From C7867-006 sp035438705 (GTDB lineage Bacteria > Patescibacteriota > Minisyncoccia > Phycocordibacterales > DATDWN01): a stretch of DNA of 64,000 nucleotides. Numbering within the stretch: position 1 is the first letter of the stretch; each line of letters starts with the position of its first letter. Location of the stretch: assembly GCA_035438705.1 (NCBI GenBank), contig DAORIV010000002.1:1-64000 (forward strand), written 5' to 3'. The translations under genes were made by a program, and so were the position numbers. This document shows, in pieces, positions 33,282-41,492 of the stretch. The notes under the pieces were generated by a model. The model did no database searches. It had not been told where the DNA came from and worked only from the letters and a program-made list of their open reading frames with translations.

Positions 33282-35186
33282 ATGAAAGTAAGTTACAAGT
33301 GGTTACAAGAATATATAGAAGATAAATTGCCGGAACCAAAAGTAGTTGCGGACGCTTTGACTATGCATTCATTTGAAATAGAAGAAATTGTAGAAAAAGA
33401 TGGTGATTCAATTATAGATGTAAAAATTCTTCCTAATCGTGCGCATGACTGTTTATCACACTATGGTATTGCAAGTGAGATATGCTCAGTATTGAATTTA
33501 AAAAGAAAAGATTTATTGACAGAAGAGAATATCCCGATTACAGACAAAATAAGTTTGAATATTTCTACAAAAAATTGTAGTAGACAGATTTTTATATTAG
33601 TAAATGATGTAAAAGTTAATGAGAGTCCAGAATGGCTCAAGGAAAAATTAGCTTCACAGGGATCTCGTTCTATAAATGCAATAGTAGATATGACAAATTA
33701 TCTTACTTTTGCTTTTGGGCAACCAATGCATGCATTTGATGCAGGGAAAGTTTCTGTAAATAAAAAAGGCCAGTATGAGTTTAATATTCGAGATGCAAAT
33801 AATGGTGAGAAGATAACTTTGTTGGATGGTAAGGTTTACGAAATAGATAGTACTAATATGGTTATTGCTGACGGTACTAAGGCTCTAGATGTCGCTGGTG
33901 TTATGGGCGGTAAAGATAGTGGAGTAACTAATGATACAAAGAATATAATACTTTCATTATCTTGTTTTGATCCGGTGAGCATTAGAAAGACAGCAAAAAA
34001 ACTTGGAATAAGAACAGATGCATCACATAGATTTGAGAATGAAATTTCTGAAAGTTTGATAAACAGAGTGTTGCCATATGTATTAAAATATATTACAGAA
34101 CTTTCATCGGGAGTGATAGTTGGAATGGTAGAGGTAAACAATAACCAACGAAAAGAGACAAAAGTTTCTGTTTCTTTAGATAAGGTAAGTAGCATGTTGG
34201 GACTTTCAGTGTCTTCTGAAGAGTGTATTTCTCTGTTAGAAAGACAAAACATTAAATCTGTGTTAAGCGGAGATAGTATAGTAGTTACAGTGCCACCTGA
34301 AAGACTGGATGTAAAAATTTCTGAAGATGTTGTTGAGGAGATAGGAAGACTTTTTGGATATAAAAATATTTCACCCGCACCACTTATTTTGGATGCAAAA
34401 CTTATAATAAATTCCGACGTCTATATAGGAGATGCAGTAAGGAAAGTACTGGGTGGTTTGGGTTTTATTGAAATTTATACATACGCTTTTTCAAACAAAG
34501 GCGAAGTTCTTTTAGAGAATCCTCTTGCTCTAGATAAAAGCTACCTTAGAAGTAATTTAGCTCTTGGTATGGAAGAATCTCTTGAAAGAAATTTTAAATA
34601 TTTAGATTTGCTAGGAATAGATGAGGTTAGATTATTTGAAATTGGAAAAGTATTTAAAAATAAAGGGGAATATTTGCACCTATCTCTCGGTGTAAAATTC
34701 CCAAAATCTAAAAAAATAAATGTTGATGAGGAAATAGCAAAAACAATACAAACTTTAGAAGAGAGTTTAAATATTTCTGTGGGTGATGTGTCTATTGTTG
34801 GCGGTGTAGCAGAGTTTGATTTAGAAAGAGTTAAAAAAGAATTGAATCCTATTTTCGAATATCCACTAGGACTATGGGACACATCTAATAAACAGATAAA
34901 ATACAATCCCATTTCAGCATATCCTTTTGCAGTACGTGATGTTGCAGTGTTTGTTCCTAATGAAGTAAGTCGGGAAGTGGTGGAGAGTTTGATTAAAGAA
35001 AAATTTACAGATTATGTTGTACGATTTAGTATGTTTGATAAATTTACAAAAGAAAATAGAACTTCATATGCATTCAGGCTTGTTTTTCAAGCAAACGACA
35101 GAACTCTAACAGAGGATGAAATAAATGCAGTGATGAGTCCGGTATATGAGACACTCAAAGCTCAAGCTGGTTTTGAGATTCGATAA
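33282..35186 (+). CDS. pheT: Phenylalanyl-tRNA synthetase beta subunit, short
   Basis: The 634-residue subunit starts with the B1 region (MKVSYKWLQEYI) but lacks the inserted EMAPII/OB tRNA-binding domain of about 110 residues seen in longer bacterial PheT. It keeps the B3/B4 editing region (SRSINAIVDMTNYLTFAFGQPMHAFDA), the B5 segment, the catalytic-like module and the C-terminal ferredoxin-like anticodon domain (YPFAVRDVAVFV onwards). It forms the alpha2-beta2 enzyme with PheS. A T2 structured element starts just after the stop codon. Confidence 0.95.
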   Translation: MKVSYKWLQEYIEDKLPEPKVVADALTMHSFEIEEIVEKDGDSIIDVKILPNRAHDCLSHYGIASEICSVLNLKRKDLLTEENIPITDKISLNISTKNCSRQIFILVNDVKVNESPEWLKEKLASQGSRSINAIVDMTNYLTFAFGQPMHAFDAGKVSVNKKGQYEFNIRDANNGEKITLLDGKVYEIDSTNMVIADGTKALDVAGVMGGKDSGVTNDTKNIILSLSCFDPVSIRKTAKKLGIRTDASHRFENEISESLINRVLPYVLKYITELSSGVIVGMVEVNNNQRKETKVSVSLDKVSSMLGLSVSSEECISLLERQNIKSVLSGDSIVVTVPPERLDVKISEDVVEEIGRLFGYKNISPAPLILDAKLIINSDVYIGDAVRKVLGGLGFIEIYTYAFSNKGEVLLENPLALDKSYLRSNLALGMEESLERNFKYLDLLGIDEVRLFEIGKVFKNKGEYLHLSLGVKFPKSKKINVDEEIAKTIQTLEESLNISVGDVSIVGGVAEFDLERVKKELNPIFEYPLGLWDTSNKQIKYNPISAYPFAVRDVAVFVPNEVSREVVESLIKEKFTDYVVRFSMFDKFTKENRTSYAFRLVFQANDRTLTEDEINAVMSPVYETLKAQAGFEIR

Positions 35187-35196
35187 ATGCTTATTC

Positions 35197-35339
35197 ACTA
35201 AAACTTTTTTCAGACAGCTCACTTTTCCAGCGAAAAGTTCGCTTTATCCTCGGCCTCTATCTGTCAATGAGCTCTCGCTTTGCTCGAGTCGTTGACAGAA
35301 CCATGCTAGAAGCCTGCGGGGTCATCAAAAAGTTTTAGT
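35197..35339 (+). repeat. Structured intergenic element family T2, copy 2 (pheT 3' end)
   Basis: Outer stem ACTAAAACTTTTT/AAAAAGTTTTAGT (35197-35209, 35327-35339). Hairpin ACTTTTC-CAGC-GAAAAGT (35221-35238) with the same CAGC loop as copy 1. Stem GGCCTCTA/TAGAAGCC (35252-35259, 35307-35314) and stem CTGTCAA/TTGACAG (35261-35267, 35292-35298). The joining segments TCCTC, ACCATGCT and TGCGGGGTC match copy 1, while every stem differs in sequence and still pairs. Confidence 0.8.
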
Positions 35340-35380
35340 TCAACGCAATGCAAATTCGAAAAGAATATTTTTCTACAAAA

Positions 35381-35408
35381 CAAAACCCCGCACAACAATA
35401 TGTGCGGG
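35381..35408 (-). terminator. Terminator of the 35421-35603 gene
   Basis: On the minus strand CCCGCACA and TGTGCGGG pair, followed by GTTTTGTTTTG. Confidence 0.8.
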
Positions 35409-35420
35409 ATTTGCGTTGCT

Positions 35421-35603
35421 CTAGAACTTGGCATATCTAACGCCGTTGACGCATTGAGATGTTTTTGCTTCGAGCTCTGAGTACATCACTCTCAATACTC
35501 TGATCTGGTCGTAGAGCCCGTTGATGATCATCCTCTCGGGATTTGTGATTCTTCCGAGAGTGAACCCAACTGACAAGGCGAGTACCAGAAGTATGATTCT
35601 CAT
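35421..35603 (-). CDS. 60-residue membrane-anchored or secreted protein (SD-type cassette)
   Basis: The N-terminal hydrophobic segment (residues 2-17, ILLVLALSVGFTLG) serves as an anchor or signal. The rest is a short helical domain (GLYDQIRVLRVMYSELEAKTS) with a single cysteine. I recognise no family. GGAGG precedes the ATG closely, and the gene has its own promoter and terminator. It is transcribed against pheT and gyrB and has cassette-style codon use (CTC, GTC, CGA). Confidence 0.7.
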   Translation of the reverse strand: MRIILLVLALSVGFTLGRITNPERMIINGLYDQIRVLRVMYSELEAKTSQCVNGVRYAKF

Positions 35604-35621
35604 TCCACCTCCTCCAGTGTT

Positions 35622-35649
35622 ACGATAATATTTTTACAGCATTTGTCAA
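35622..35649 (-). promoter_or_regulatory. Promoter of the 35421-35603 gene
   Basis: Minus strand: -35 TTGACA (35644-35649), 16-nt spacer, -10 TATCGT (35622-35627). Confidence 0.5.
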
Positions 35650-35658
35650 TTTCTTGTA

Positions 35659-35750
35659 TCAAAAAACCCGACCTGGCCCCACACATTGCGTGGGGCTTTC
35701 GGGTCGGGGTGCGCTGGTTACCAGCGCCAAGGTTCTTTATCTCCTTTCAA
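35659..35750 (-). ncRNA. Short transcript unit: small RNA, micro-ORF or emptied cassette
   Basis: A consensus minus-strand promoter (-35 TTGACT at 35779-35784, 17 nt, -10 TATTAT at 35756-35761) is followed after about 12 nt by AAAGGAG, a palindromic hairpin GCGCTGG-TA-CCAGCGC and a strong terminator (CCCGACC with an inner CCCCAC/GTGGGG, then TTTTTTG). The predicted RNA is about 90 nt. A 23-codon frame starting with TTG at 35730 ends at 35659 within the T-run, so a tiny peptide is possible. It could equally be a cassette that lost its gene. Confidence 0.5.
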
Positions 35751-35755
35751 TCTAA

Positions 35756-35784
35756 ATAATATCACTAATATATATAAAAGTCAA
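35756..35784 (-). promoter_or_regulatory. Consensus promoter of the short transcript
   Basis: TTGACT, 17 nt, TATTAT on the minus strand, among the best promoter matches in the window and nearly the same as that of the 1393-1839 gene. Confidence 0.75.
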
Positions 35785-35880
35785 GTATAAATTTAACCAC
35801 AAAAATATGTATTTTGTGTTGTTTTGATAGCCAAATTTTGCTATAATTTATGGGTTAAATTAACTAAAAAACACTAAAAT

Positions 35881-37956
35881 ATGGCCAAGGAAACAGGAAA
35901 GAAAAAAGATAGTTACGGTGCTGACGCGATACAGATTCTAGAAGGTCTTGAGCCTGTCAGAAAGCGTCCTGGAATGTACATTGGTACAACAGGTCTAGAT
36001 GGTCTACACCACCTTATCTGGGAAATTTTCGACAACTCTCGTGACGAAGCCATGGGAGGTTTTGCAAATGATATTGAGGTTACACTTCTTCCTGGAAACA
36101 GAATCCGAGTGACTGACAACGGACGAGGTATCCCAGTTGATATTCACAAACAAACAAAAGTTTCAGCACTTGAAACTATCATGACAACACTTCACGCTGG
36201 AGGAAAGTTCGGTGGTGAAGATGGAGGTTACAAAGTTTCTGGAGGTCTGCACGGAGTGGGAGCATCTGTTGTTAACGCTCTTTCTATTTATTGTAAGGTA
36301 ACTGTTCACAAACAAGGTGATGGTATTTATATGCAAGAATATTCACAAGGAAAGAAAAAAGCACTTGTGAAAAAAGTTGGTTCAACAAAAAAGAATGGAA
36401 CCATTGTGGTGTTTGAACCAGATCCAGCTATTTTCCCAATAATTGATTTCAATTTCAAAAGAGTTGTAGATCACTTACGACAACAAGCATATCTTGTTAA
36501 GGGACTTCGTATTACTGTAAACGATGCTTCAAAATATGAAGGTAAAATAAAAGAGGATGAAGTTTTCAAAATAACTGAACTTGGACTAGAGATACCTTCT
36601 ATGTCTTTCTATTTTGAGGGAGGACTTTTGTCACTTGTGAAGTTCATGAACTCTACTCAGAAACCAATTCACAAAAATGTTTTTTATGTAGAGAAGAAAA
36701 CAAACGAGTGGGAATCAGTAGAAGTATCACTACAATACGTTGACGATATTTCTTGTAGACTTTCTGCTTTTGCAAACAACATTTACAACCCAGAAGGTGG
36801 AACACATGTAACAGGTTTTAAAACTGCCCTTACTCGTATCCTAAACTCTTACGGAAGAAAAAATAATCTTATTAAAGAAAGCGAAGACAACTTTACTGGA
36901 GATGATGTGCTAGAAGGACTAACTGCTGTTATATCTGTAAAGCTTCGCGAAGTTCAGTTTGAAGGACAAACAAAAGCAAAACTTGGAACAGTTGAAGCTC
37001 AATCCTCTGTAAACAGTATTTTCTCTGAAGCATTTTCTACTTTCCTTGAAGAAAATCCTGATGATGCTAAAGCAATCGTAAACAAAGTAGTGTTAGCTCT
37101 GAAGGCTCGAAAAGCTGCAAAAGCTGCTAAAGACTCTGTACTTAGAAAGGGGGCATTAGAAGGCATGACTCTTCCTGGAAAGCTTGCTGACTGTCAGAGT
37201 AAGAGTGCGGAGGACTCAGAACTGTTTATCGTAGAGGGAGACTCTGCGGGAGGTACTGCAAAAACAGGTAGAGACAGAAGAACACAAGCAATACTTCCAC
37301 TACGAGGTAAGATTCTAAACATTGAAAGAGCAAGACTTGATAGACTACTAGAATCAGAGCAAATCAAAAACTTAGTTATTGCATTGGGAACTGCAATCGG
37401 AGATACATTTGATATTTCTAAATTAAGATATCACAAAATAATTATAGCCACAGATGCCGACGTAGACGGTGCTCACATCAGAACACTTATTCTGACACTT
37501 ATGTACAGATATTTCAGACCATTACTCGATGGAGGTTTTGTATATATTGCTCAACCACCACTATATAAAATAAAAAAAGGTAAGGAAGTTTTCTACGCAT
37601 ATTCTGACGAAGAGAAAGCAAAAATTGTTGGTAAGGAAGAAGTTGCTGAAGTTGAAACAGTGGTAGATGAAGAAGAGGTTGAGGAGGCAGAAGAAGAATC
37701 TAAAACAAAGAAGGGTGCAAAAGAGGAGCCAAGAAAAGCTAAGTTTTCTATTCAAAGGTATAAGGGTCTTGGAGAAATGAACTCAGAAGAGTTGTGGGAA
37801 ACAACTATGGATCCAGCTAGAAGAGTTTTGAAACAAGTTGCAGTCGAAAGTACTACGGCTGCAGACAAAGTGTTTGATGTTCTGATGGGTACGGATGTGC
37901 CAGCGAGAAAGAGTTTTATACAGAGTAACGCTAAAGCCGCAAACCTAGATATATAA
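35881..37956 (+). CDS. gyrB: DNA gyrase subunit B (type IIA topoisomerase)
   Basis: The 691-residue ATPase subunit contains the GHKL nucleotide site (IWEIFDNSRDEAMGG, VTDNGRGIPVDIH, GGLHGVGASVVNALS), the transducer domain and the TOPRIM region (FIVEGDSAGGTAKTGRDR, then TDADVDGAHIRTL) that binds Mg, and the conserved C-terminal QRYKGLGEMN. A short acidic insertion (about residues 585-612, rich in Glu and Val) lies within the C-terminal part. It could be ParE, but the combination of motifs and length fits GyrB. TATAAT lies about 35 nt upstream. Confidence 0.94.
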   Translation: MAKETGKKKDSYGADAIQILEGLEPVRKRPGMYIGTTGLDGLHHLIWEIFDNSRDEAMGGFANDIEVTLLPGNRIRVTDNGRGIPVDIHKQTKVSALETIMTTLHAGGKFGGEDGGYKVSGGLHGVGASVVNALSIYCKVTVHKQGDGIYMQEYSQGKKKALVKKVGSTKKNGTIVVFEPDPAIFPIIDFNFKRVVDHLRQQAYLVKGLRITVNDASKYEGKIKEDEVFKITELGLEIPSMSFYFEGGLLSLVKFMNSTQKPIHKNVFYVEKKTNEWESVEVSLQYVDDISCRLSAFANNIYNPEGGTHVTGFKTALTRILNSYGRKNNLIKESEDNFTGDDVLEGLTAVISVKLREVQFEGQTKAKLGTVEAQSSVNSIFSEAFSTFLEENPDDAKAIVNKVVLALKARKAAKAAKDSVLRKGALEGMTLPGKLADCQSKSAEDSELFIVEGDSAGGTAKTGRDRRTQAILPLRGKILNIERARLDRLLESEQIKNLVIALGTAIGDTFDISKLRYHKIIIATDADVDGAHIRTLILTLMYRYFRPLLDGGFVYIAQPPLYKIKKGKEVFYAYSDEEKAKIVGKEEVAEVETVVDEEEVEEAEEESKTKKGAKEEPRKAKFSIQRYKGLGEMNSEELWETTMDPARRVLKQVAVESTTAADKVFDVLMGTDVPARKSFIQSNAKAANLDI

Positions 37957-37984
37957 CTTCCAAATTTGGCCAATCTCTACTTCT

Positions 37985-38045
37985 AAAATAAAACTCTGGC
38001 TCGTCAATGTACCACATGTACACCTCCGATCCAGAGTTTTATTTT
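37985..38045 (+). repeat. Stem-loop element family T3, copy 2 (gyrB 3' end)
   Basis: A perfect 15-bp stem AAAATAAAACTCTGG/CCAGAGTTTTATTTT (37985-37999, 38031-38045) encloses GTCAATGTAC-CACAT-GTACACCTCC, nearly identical to the loop of copy 1 while the stem is entirely different. The 5-nt loop differs (CACAT versus TATCT), but the TGTAC/GTACA pair is kept. Confidence 0.8.
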
Positions 38046-38109
38046 ATAAGCGACCTTGTCTCAAATTATGAAAGTTCTATTTAATTTAGTATTTTGTTAA
38101 TATATTTTT

Positions 38110-38607
38110 ATGTATAAGAAAATTCTAATTTTGGGGGATTCTGGAAGAGGTAAAACTACTTTAGCGAAAAAGTTGTCAGAAAAGCTTAATATTCCTTGTC
38201 ATGATACTGATGACTATTTTTGGAAGACTAAATATACTGAACCTGCAGACAGAGAACAAAGTAGATTAGAAATAAATAAAATATATGACACACCAGAATG
38301 GATAATGTCAGGTTCTACTAGGCATTTGATTATGTATGGAATCGAGAAAGCAGATATTATTTTTATTCTTAAATTTAAAAATATTTTATTTCAATATTAT
38401 TTTATAATAAAAAGAAATTTAACTAGAAAAGAAGAGGGGTTAAAAGATCTTTGGGATTTACTTACTCATGTAACTAAAAAGAAATATAAAAAGGGTTACG
38501 GCAGTCATGTTCCACGTGTAGAGGAGCTGGTAAATGACTACAGAAAAAAGGTAATTGAGTTTCATTCGCTTAAAGAAATAAATAAGTATCTAGAATCCTT
38601 AAACTAA
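38110..38607 (+). CDS. P-loop nucleoside/nucleotide kinase-like protein (FlaR/topology-modulation type)
   Basis: The 165-residue P-loop protein has Walker A GDSGRGKTTLAKKL at residues 9-22, HDTDDYFW where adenylate-kinase-like enzymes bind substrate, and an SGSTRHLI segment typical of the so-called topology modulation (FlaR) group. It probably phosphorylates or binds a small nucleotide. The substrate is unknown. It has AT-rich core codon use, and its own short upstream region has no clear SD. Confidence 0.8.
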   Translation: MYKKILILGDSGRGKTTLAKKLSEKLNIPCHDTDDYFWKTKYTEPADREQSRLEINKIYDTPEWIMSGSTRHLIMYGIEKADIIFILKFKNILFQYYFIIKRNLTRKEEGLKDLWDLLTHVTKKKYKKGYGSHVPRVEELVNDYRKKVIEFHSLKEINKYLESLN

Positions 38608-38649
38608 CTGGGTTATTTTTGAATTTTAAAAGTGATATAATGATAGTTA

Positions 38650-39369
38650 ATGGAGAAGTACAGTTTGGAAAAAGCACAAGAAGAAGCATCTAAAATTCAA
38701 AAAAAAATTGAATCGGGTAAAGCTGATATATATGAAGATGCACATGATCAGGTAGAGGGAGAAAAACCTATTACTAAAGAAATGTTGAGTTCAAAGATTG
38801 CTGACCTTGGTGCAATTGAACAGTTCAGGGATAAAACCATTCGCTATCGTGAAGAAATTGCCGGACTTGTGGAAAGACCTCTGCTTTCTGCATGTGAGGA
38901 GTTGTATGATAAAAATATTATTACATTAGGAACATCCGCAAATGCAAAAGATGTAGAATTTGATGATTGGAAAAATCCTGGACAAAAAATACCTGGTGAG
39001 GGGGCTTATATAATTATTGATTTTGATACTCTTTCACCAAAAAATCAGGAAATAGGAAGGAGTTTGGGGAAGATTTATTTTGTAGATGATATGAATAAAC
39101 TTAAAATTGCTCTTCCTTTAACAAAAGAAACTACCTTTGAAGATGTCCAGAAATGGTCTTTGGGTATTGCACATAAGTTTGTTAAACAACAATACAAACC
39201 AAAGGTTTATACATTAGAATCGCTTAGACAAGCATATGGATATGATCCTGAAGATGAATCAGTTAAACCAGAAAATTTCAGTGATTATTATTGGTCTCCT
39301 GAATATGAGGTATTTTTCCTAAGTAAAGAACAACACGATAAGGCAGTAGAATTAATTAATGAAGATTAA
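38650..39369 (+). CDS. Conserved-looking protein of unknown function
   Basis: This 239-residue soluble protein is charged, with an N-terminal helical region (about 1-60) and a mixed alpha/beta core. A C-terminal segment YGYDPEDE and YYWSPEYEVFF is aromatic. I recognise no family. There is no signal or membrane segment. It is single-gene, starting with TTA-ATG and no SD, and ends in a strong hairpin. The name is left open. Confidence 0.6.
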   Translation: MEKYSLEKAQEEASKIQKKIESGKADIYEDAHDQVEGEKPITKEMLSSKIADLGAIEQFRDKTIRYREEIAGLVERPLLSACEELYDKNIITLGTSANAKDVEFDDWKNPGQKIPGEGAYIIIDFDTLSPKNQEIGRSLGKIYFVDDMNKLKIALPLTKETTFEDVQKWSLGIAHKFVKQQYKPKVYTLESLRQAYGYDPEDESVKPENFSDYYWSPEYEVFFLSKEQHDKAVELINED

Positions 39370-39383
39370 AAATTCCATAATCT

Positions 39384-39405
39384 AAAACCGCCAGATGGCG
39401 GTTTT
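39384..39405. terminator. Bidirectional terminator
   Basis: AAAACCGCC-AGAT-GGCGGTTTT, between the 38650 gene and convergent thrS. Confidence 0.85.
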
Positions 39406-39409
39406 AAGT

Positions 39410-40663
39410 TTATTTCTTTTCTTTTATTTCTGTTTGAAGTTTGGCTAGAAGTTCTTCAGTAGTCATTTGTCCTAGTTGGCCATTGTCTCGGGACTCAAGT
39501 GTTACTTTGTTTGCTTCTATCTCTTTATCGCCAATTACAATCCAGTAAGGCATCTTGTTTGTCTTCGCATCACGAACTTTTGTTCCTAAGTTTGCGTCAG
39601 CATTGTCTAGTTCTGATCTGATACCAGCTTCCATTAGCATTTTGTGAACTTCTTCTGCTTTTGCATTGTGAGTATCACGAACAGGGATAACTTTAACTTG
39701 AGTTGGAGATAACCATAGAGGGAAGTTACCTTCGTATTTTTCTATTAAGAAAGCCATAACTCGTTCTATAGCTCCGATAGAAGATCGGTGTACAACAGTA
39801 GCTAGTTTTTCTGTACCATCTTTTGCTGTATAAACTAGGTTAAATCTTTTTGGCATTACGAAGTCGTATTGCACTGTGAAAGCCGTATTTTCTATACCGC
39901 GAACATCTTTCATCTGGATATCAATTTTCGGTCCATAGAAAGCGGCTTCATCTTTTGCTTCTGTAAACTTTACACCTTGGTTTTGAAGCACTTCTCTTAA
40001 AACTTGTTCTGCTTCATCCCAAGCCTTGTCATCTTTGTAGTACTTTTTATCATCGTTTCTGTCACCAAGTGAAAGTCGGTACCAGAAGTCTTCACCTTTT
40101 TTAAGTCCGAAAACTCCTACAGCTTCCTCGATAAGATCCAGCACATTTTTCACTTCATCTTGTGCTTGTTTTACATCTGCACAGATGATGTGTGAGTCAG
40201 CAAGACAGAAAGATCTTACACGAACTAGTCCAGACAAGTTTCCACTAGCTTCGTATCTATATAGCTTTGCTATTTCAGCAATACGCATTGGAAGTTCTCT
40301 GTATGAGTGAGGTTTTGAAAGATATAGTTCAAAGTGGTGAGGACAAGTCATCGGTCGCAACATAAACTCTTCGTCATCAATTACAATAGGAGAGTACATC
40401 GTGTCTTTGTAGTATGGGTAGTGACCAGACTTTTCATACAAGCCAATTTTTGCAATATCAGGAGTGGTTACGTGTTTGTATCCTCGTTTTATCTCAAGAT
40501 CTACTACAAACCTCTCAAGCTCTCGTCTAATAGTCGCGCCTTTTTCTGTATATAACGGTAACCCTTTTCCAACAGTATCTGAAAACACGAATAATCCTAA
40601 TTCTTTACCTATACTTCTATGGTCGTTTTTATCTAGACCTATATCTTTGTTTTCTTCGTTCAT
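39410..40663 (-). CDS. thrS: Threonyl-tRNA synthetase, core-only (no editing domain)
   Basis: The 417-residue enzyme starts directly at the class II core (DHRSIGKELGLF) and lacks the N-terminal TGS and editing domains, about 220-240 residues, of full-length bacterial ThrRS. Zinc ligands are in place: Cys in RPMTCPHHFELY, His in LADSHIIC and His in VHRSSIGAIERV. The C-terminal anticodon-binding domain (PTQVKVIPVRDTHN) is present. Misacylated Ser-tRNA(Thr) would need correction by another protein. The start is set at the ATG giving MNEENKD. An upstream extension would read through an AT-rich promoter region. Confidence 0.95.
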   Translation of the reverse strand: MNEENKDIGLDKNDHRSIGKELGLFVFSDTVGKGLPLYTEKGATIRRELERFVVDLEIKRGYKHVTTPDIAKIGLYEKSGHYPYYKDTMYSPIVIDDEEFMLRPMTCPHHFELYLSKPHSYRELPMRIAEIAKLYRYEASGNLSGLVRVRSFCLADSHIICADVKQAQDEVKNVLDLIEEAVGVFGLKKGEDFWYRLSLGDRNDDKKYYKDDKAWDEAEQVLREVLQNQGVKFTEAKDEAAFYGPKIDIQMKDVRGIENTAFTVQYDFVMPKRFNLVYTAKDGTEKLATVVHRSSIGAIERVMAFLIEKYEGNFPLWLSPTQVKVIPVRDTHNAKAEEVHKMLMEAGIRSELDNADANLGTKVRDAKTNKMPYWIVIGDKEIEANKVTLESRDNGQLGQMTTEELLAKLQTEIKEKK

Positions 40664-40703
40664 AATAAATAAGCATAGCACAAATATGTAAATTTTGAAT
40701 TTA

Positions 40704-40732
40704 TTGACACAATACGTCTTTTCTTTTAGTTT
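40704..40732 (+). promoter_or_regulatory. Promoter of the 40754-41155 gene
   Basis: -35 TTGACA (40704-40709), 17-nt spacer, weak -10 TAGTTT (40727-40732), followed by GGAGG twice. Confidence 0.5.
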
Positions 40733-40753
40733 TATTTGGAGGGAGGTTATGGT

Positions 40754-41155
40754 GTGCCACAAACATCTACAAGCAAGACCTCAACATCATCACAGGTCTT
40801 TGGGTCTATCGGTCTTGCAGCAATGTTGTTGATTCTCGTTTTCTCTGAAAGACTTCCAGAGAAAATCGTTGCTGTATTGATGATTCTCTGGGTGTTCTGC
40901 GGAGGGGTGGTTGTGTGGAACTTTCTACGTGAGAGTTCATCTGTAGGAGTTATTCGAAGTCGCTCGAGCAGGAAACTCACCTATCTGCTTTATGCAGATA
41001 AAGCGATGAGTCTGTCGAAAAAAGCAGTTTTGCTAGTTTTTGTTTTCTTCATTCTTGGCCTCAAGTTCTTGCTAGTAGTTTCGATGCTTATTGTGTTTAT
41101 TTGCATCCTTGCCTGGATCTATTTCGTCTACAAGGAAATGCGCACGAAATTGTAA
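40754..41155 (+). CDS. Four-helix membrane protein of unknown function (SD-type cassette)
   Basis: The 133-residue protein has a Ser/Thr-rich start, two hydrophobic helices (about 18-33 and 36-56), a basic loop (RSRSSRKLTY) and two further helices (about 88-120). I recognise no family. The GTG at 40754 is chosen as start because a GGAGG lies 7 nt upstream. A TTG further up overlaps the SD itself. Single-gene unit with its own terminator and with cassette-type codon use. Confidence 0.65.
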   Translation: MPQTSTSKTSTSSQVFGSIGLAAMLLILVFSERLPEKIVAVLMILWVFCGGVVVWNFLRESSSVGVIRSRSSRKLTYLLYADKAMSLSKKAVLLVFVFFILGLKFLLVVSMLIVFICILAWIYFVYKEMRTKL

Positions 41156-41163
41156 CACTTAAC

Positions 41164-41191
41164 AACGCCGAGACTAGTCTCGGCGTTTTGT
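41164..41191 (+). terminator. Terminator of the 40754 gene
   Basis: AACGCCGAGAC and GTCTCGGCGTT form a stem with a 3-nt loop, then TTTG. Confidence 0.88.
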
Positions 41192-41236
41192 TTGACGGAA
41201 AAACATTTTCTGGTAATTTATAAAAAAGAGGTGCGT

Positions 41237-41449
41237 ATGGACTCAAACCTAGTAGCAAAATGGCAAGCACTTAAGGTAGAAATCTGGAATCTCATAGAAA
41301 AAGATCCGAAGTTCCTTGGCGAGATTGAGAAGTTGGTTGCTGAAAGAAAATCAGAAGAAGAAAGGCGAGAGGCAGAAAAACGTAGTGAATACTACAGGGG
41401 TGCACAAAGACTAGTGGATCACTTGCGTAGTTCTTCATTCAAGGACTAA
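41237..41449 (+). CDS. 70-residue charged helical protein (SD-type cassette)
   Basis: This small soluble, strongly charged protein is predicted to be nearly all helix, with a coiled-coil-like run (LVAERKSEEERREAEKRSEY). I recognise no family. The ATG at 41237 has AGAGGTG upstream. An in-frame start at 41192 would lie in the promoter region. It stands alone between two terminators. A -35-like TTGACG lies upstream with a weak -10. Confidence 0.65.
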   Translation: MDSNLVAKWQALKVEIWNLIEKDPKFLGEIEKLVAERKSEEERREAEKRSEYYRGAQRLVDHLRSSSFKD

Positions 41450-41459
41450 TTTGAAAAAC

Positions 41460-41488
41460 GGAGTCACTTTTTGTGACTCCTTTTCTTT
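41460..41488. terminator. Terminator between the 41237 gene and dnaE
   Basis: GGAGTCAC and GTGACTCC pair around TTTTT, followed by TTTTCTTTT on the plus strand. dnaE converges from the other side. Confidence 0.85.
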
Positions 41489-41492
41489 TGGA

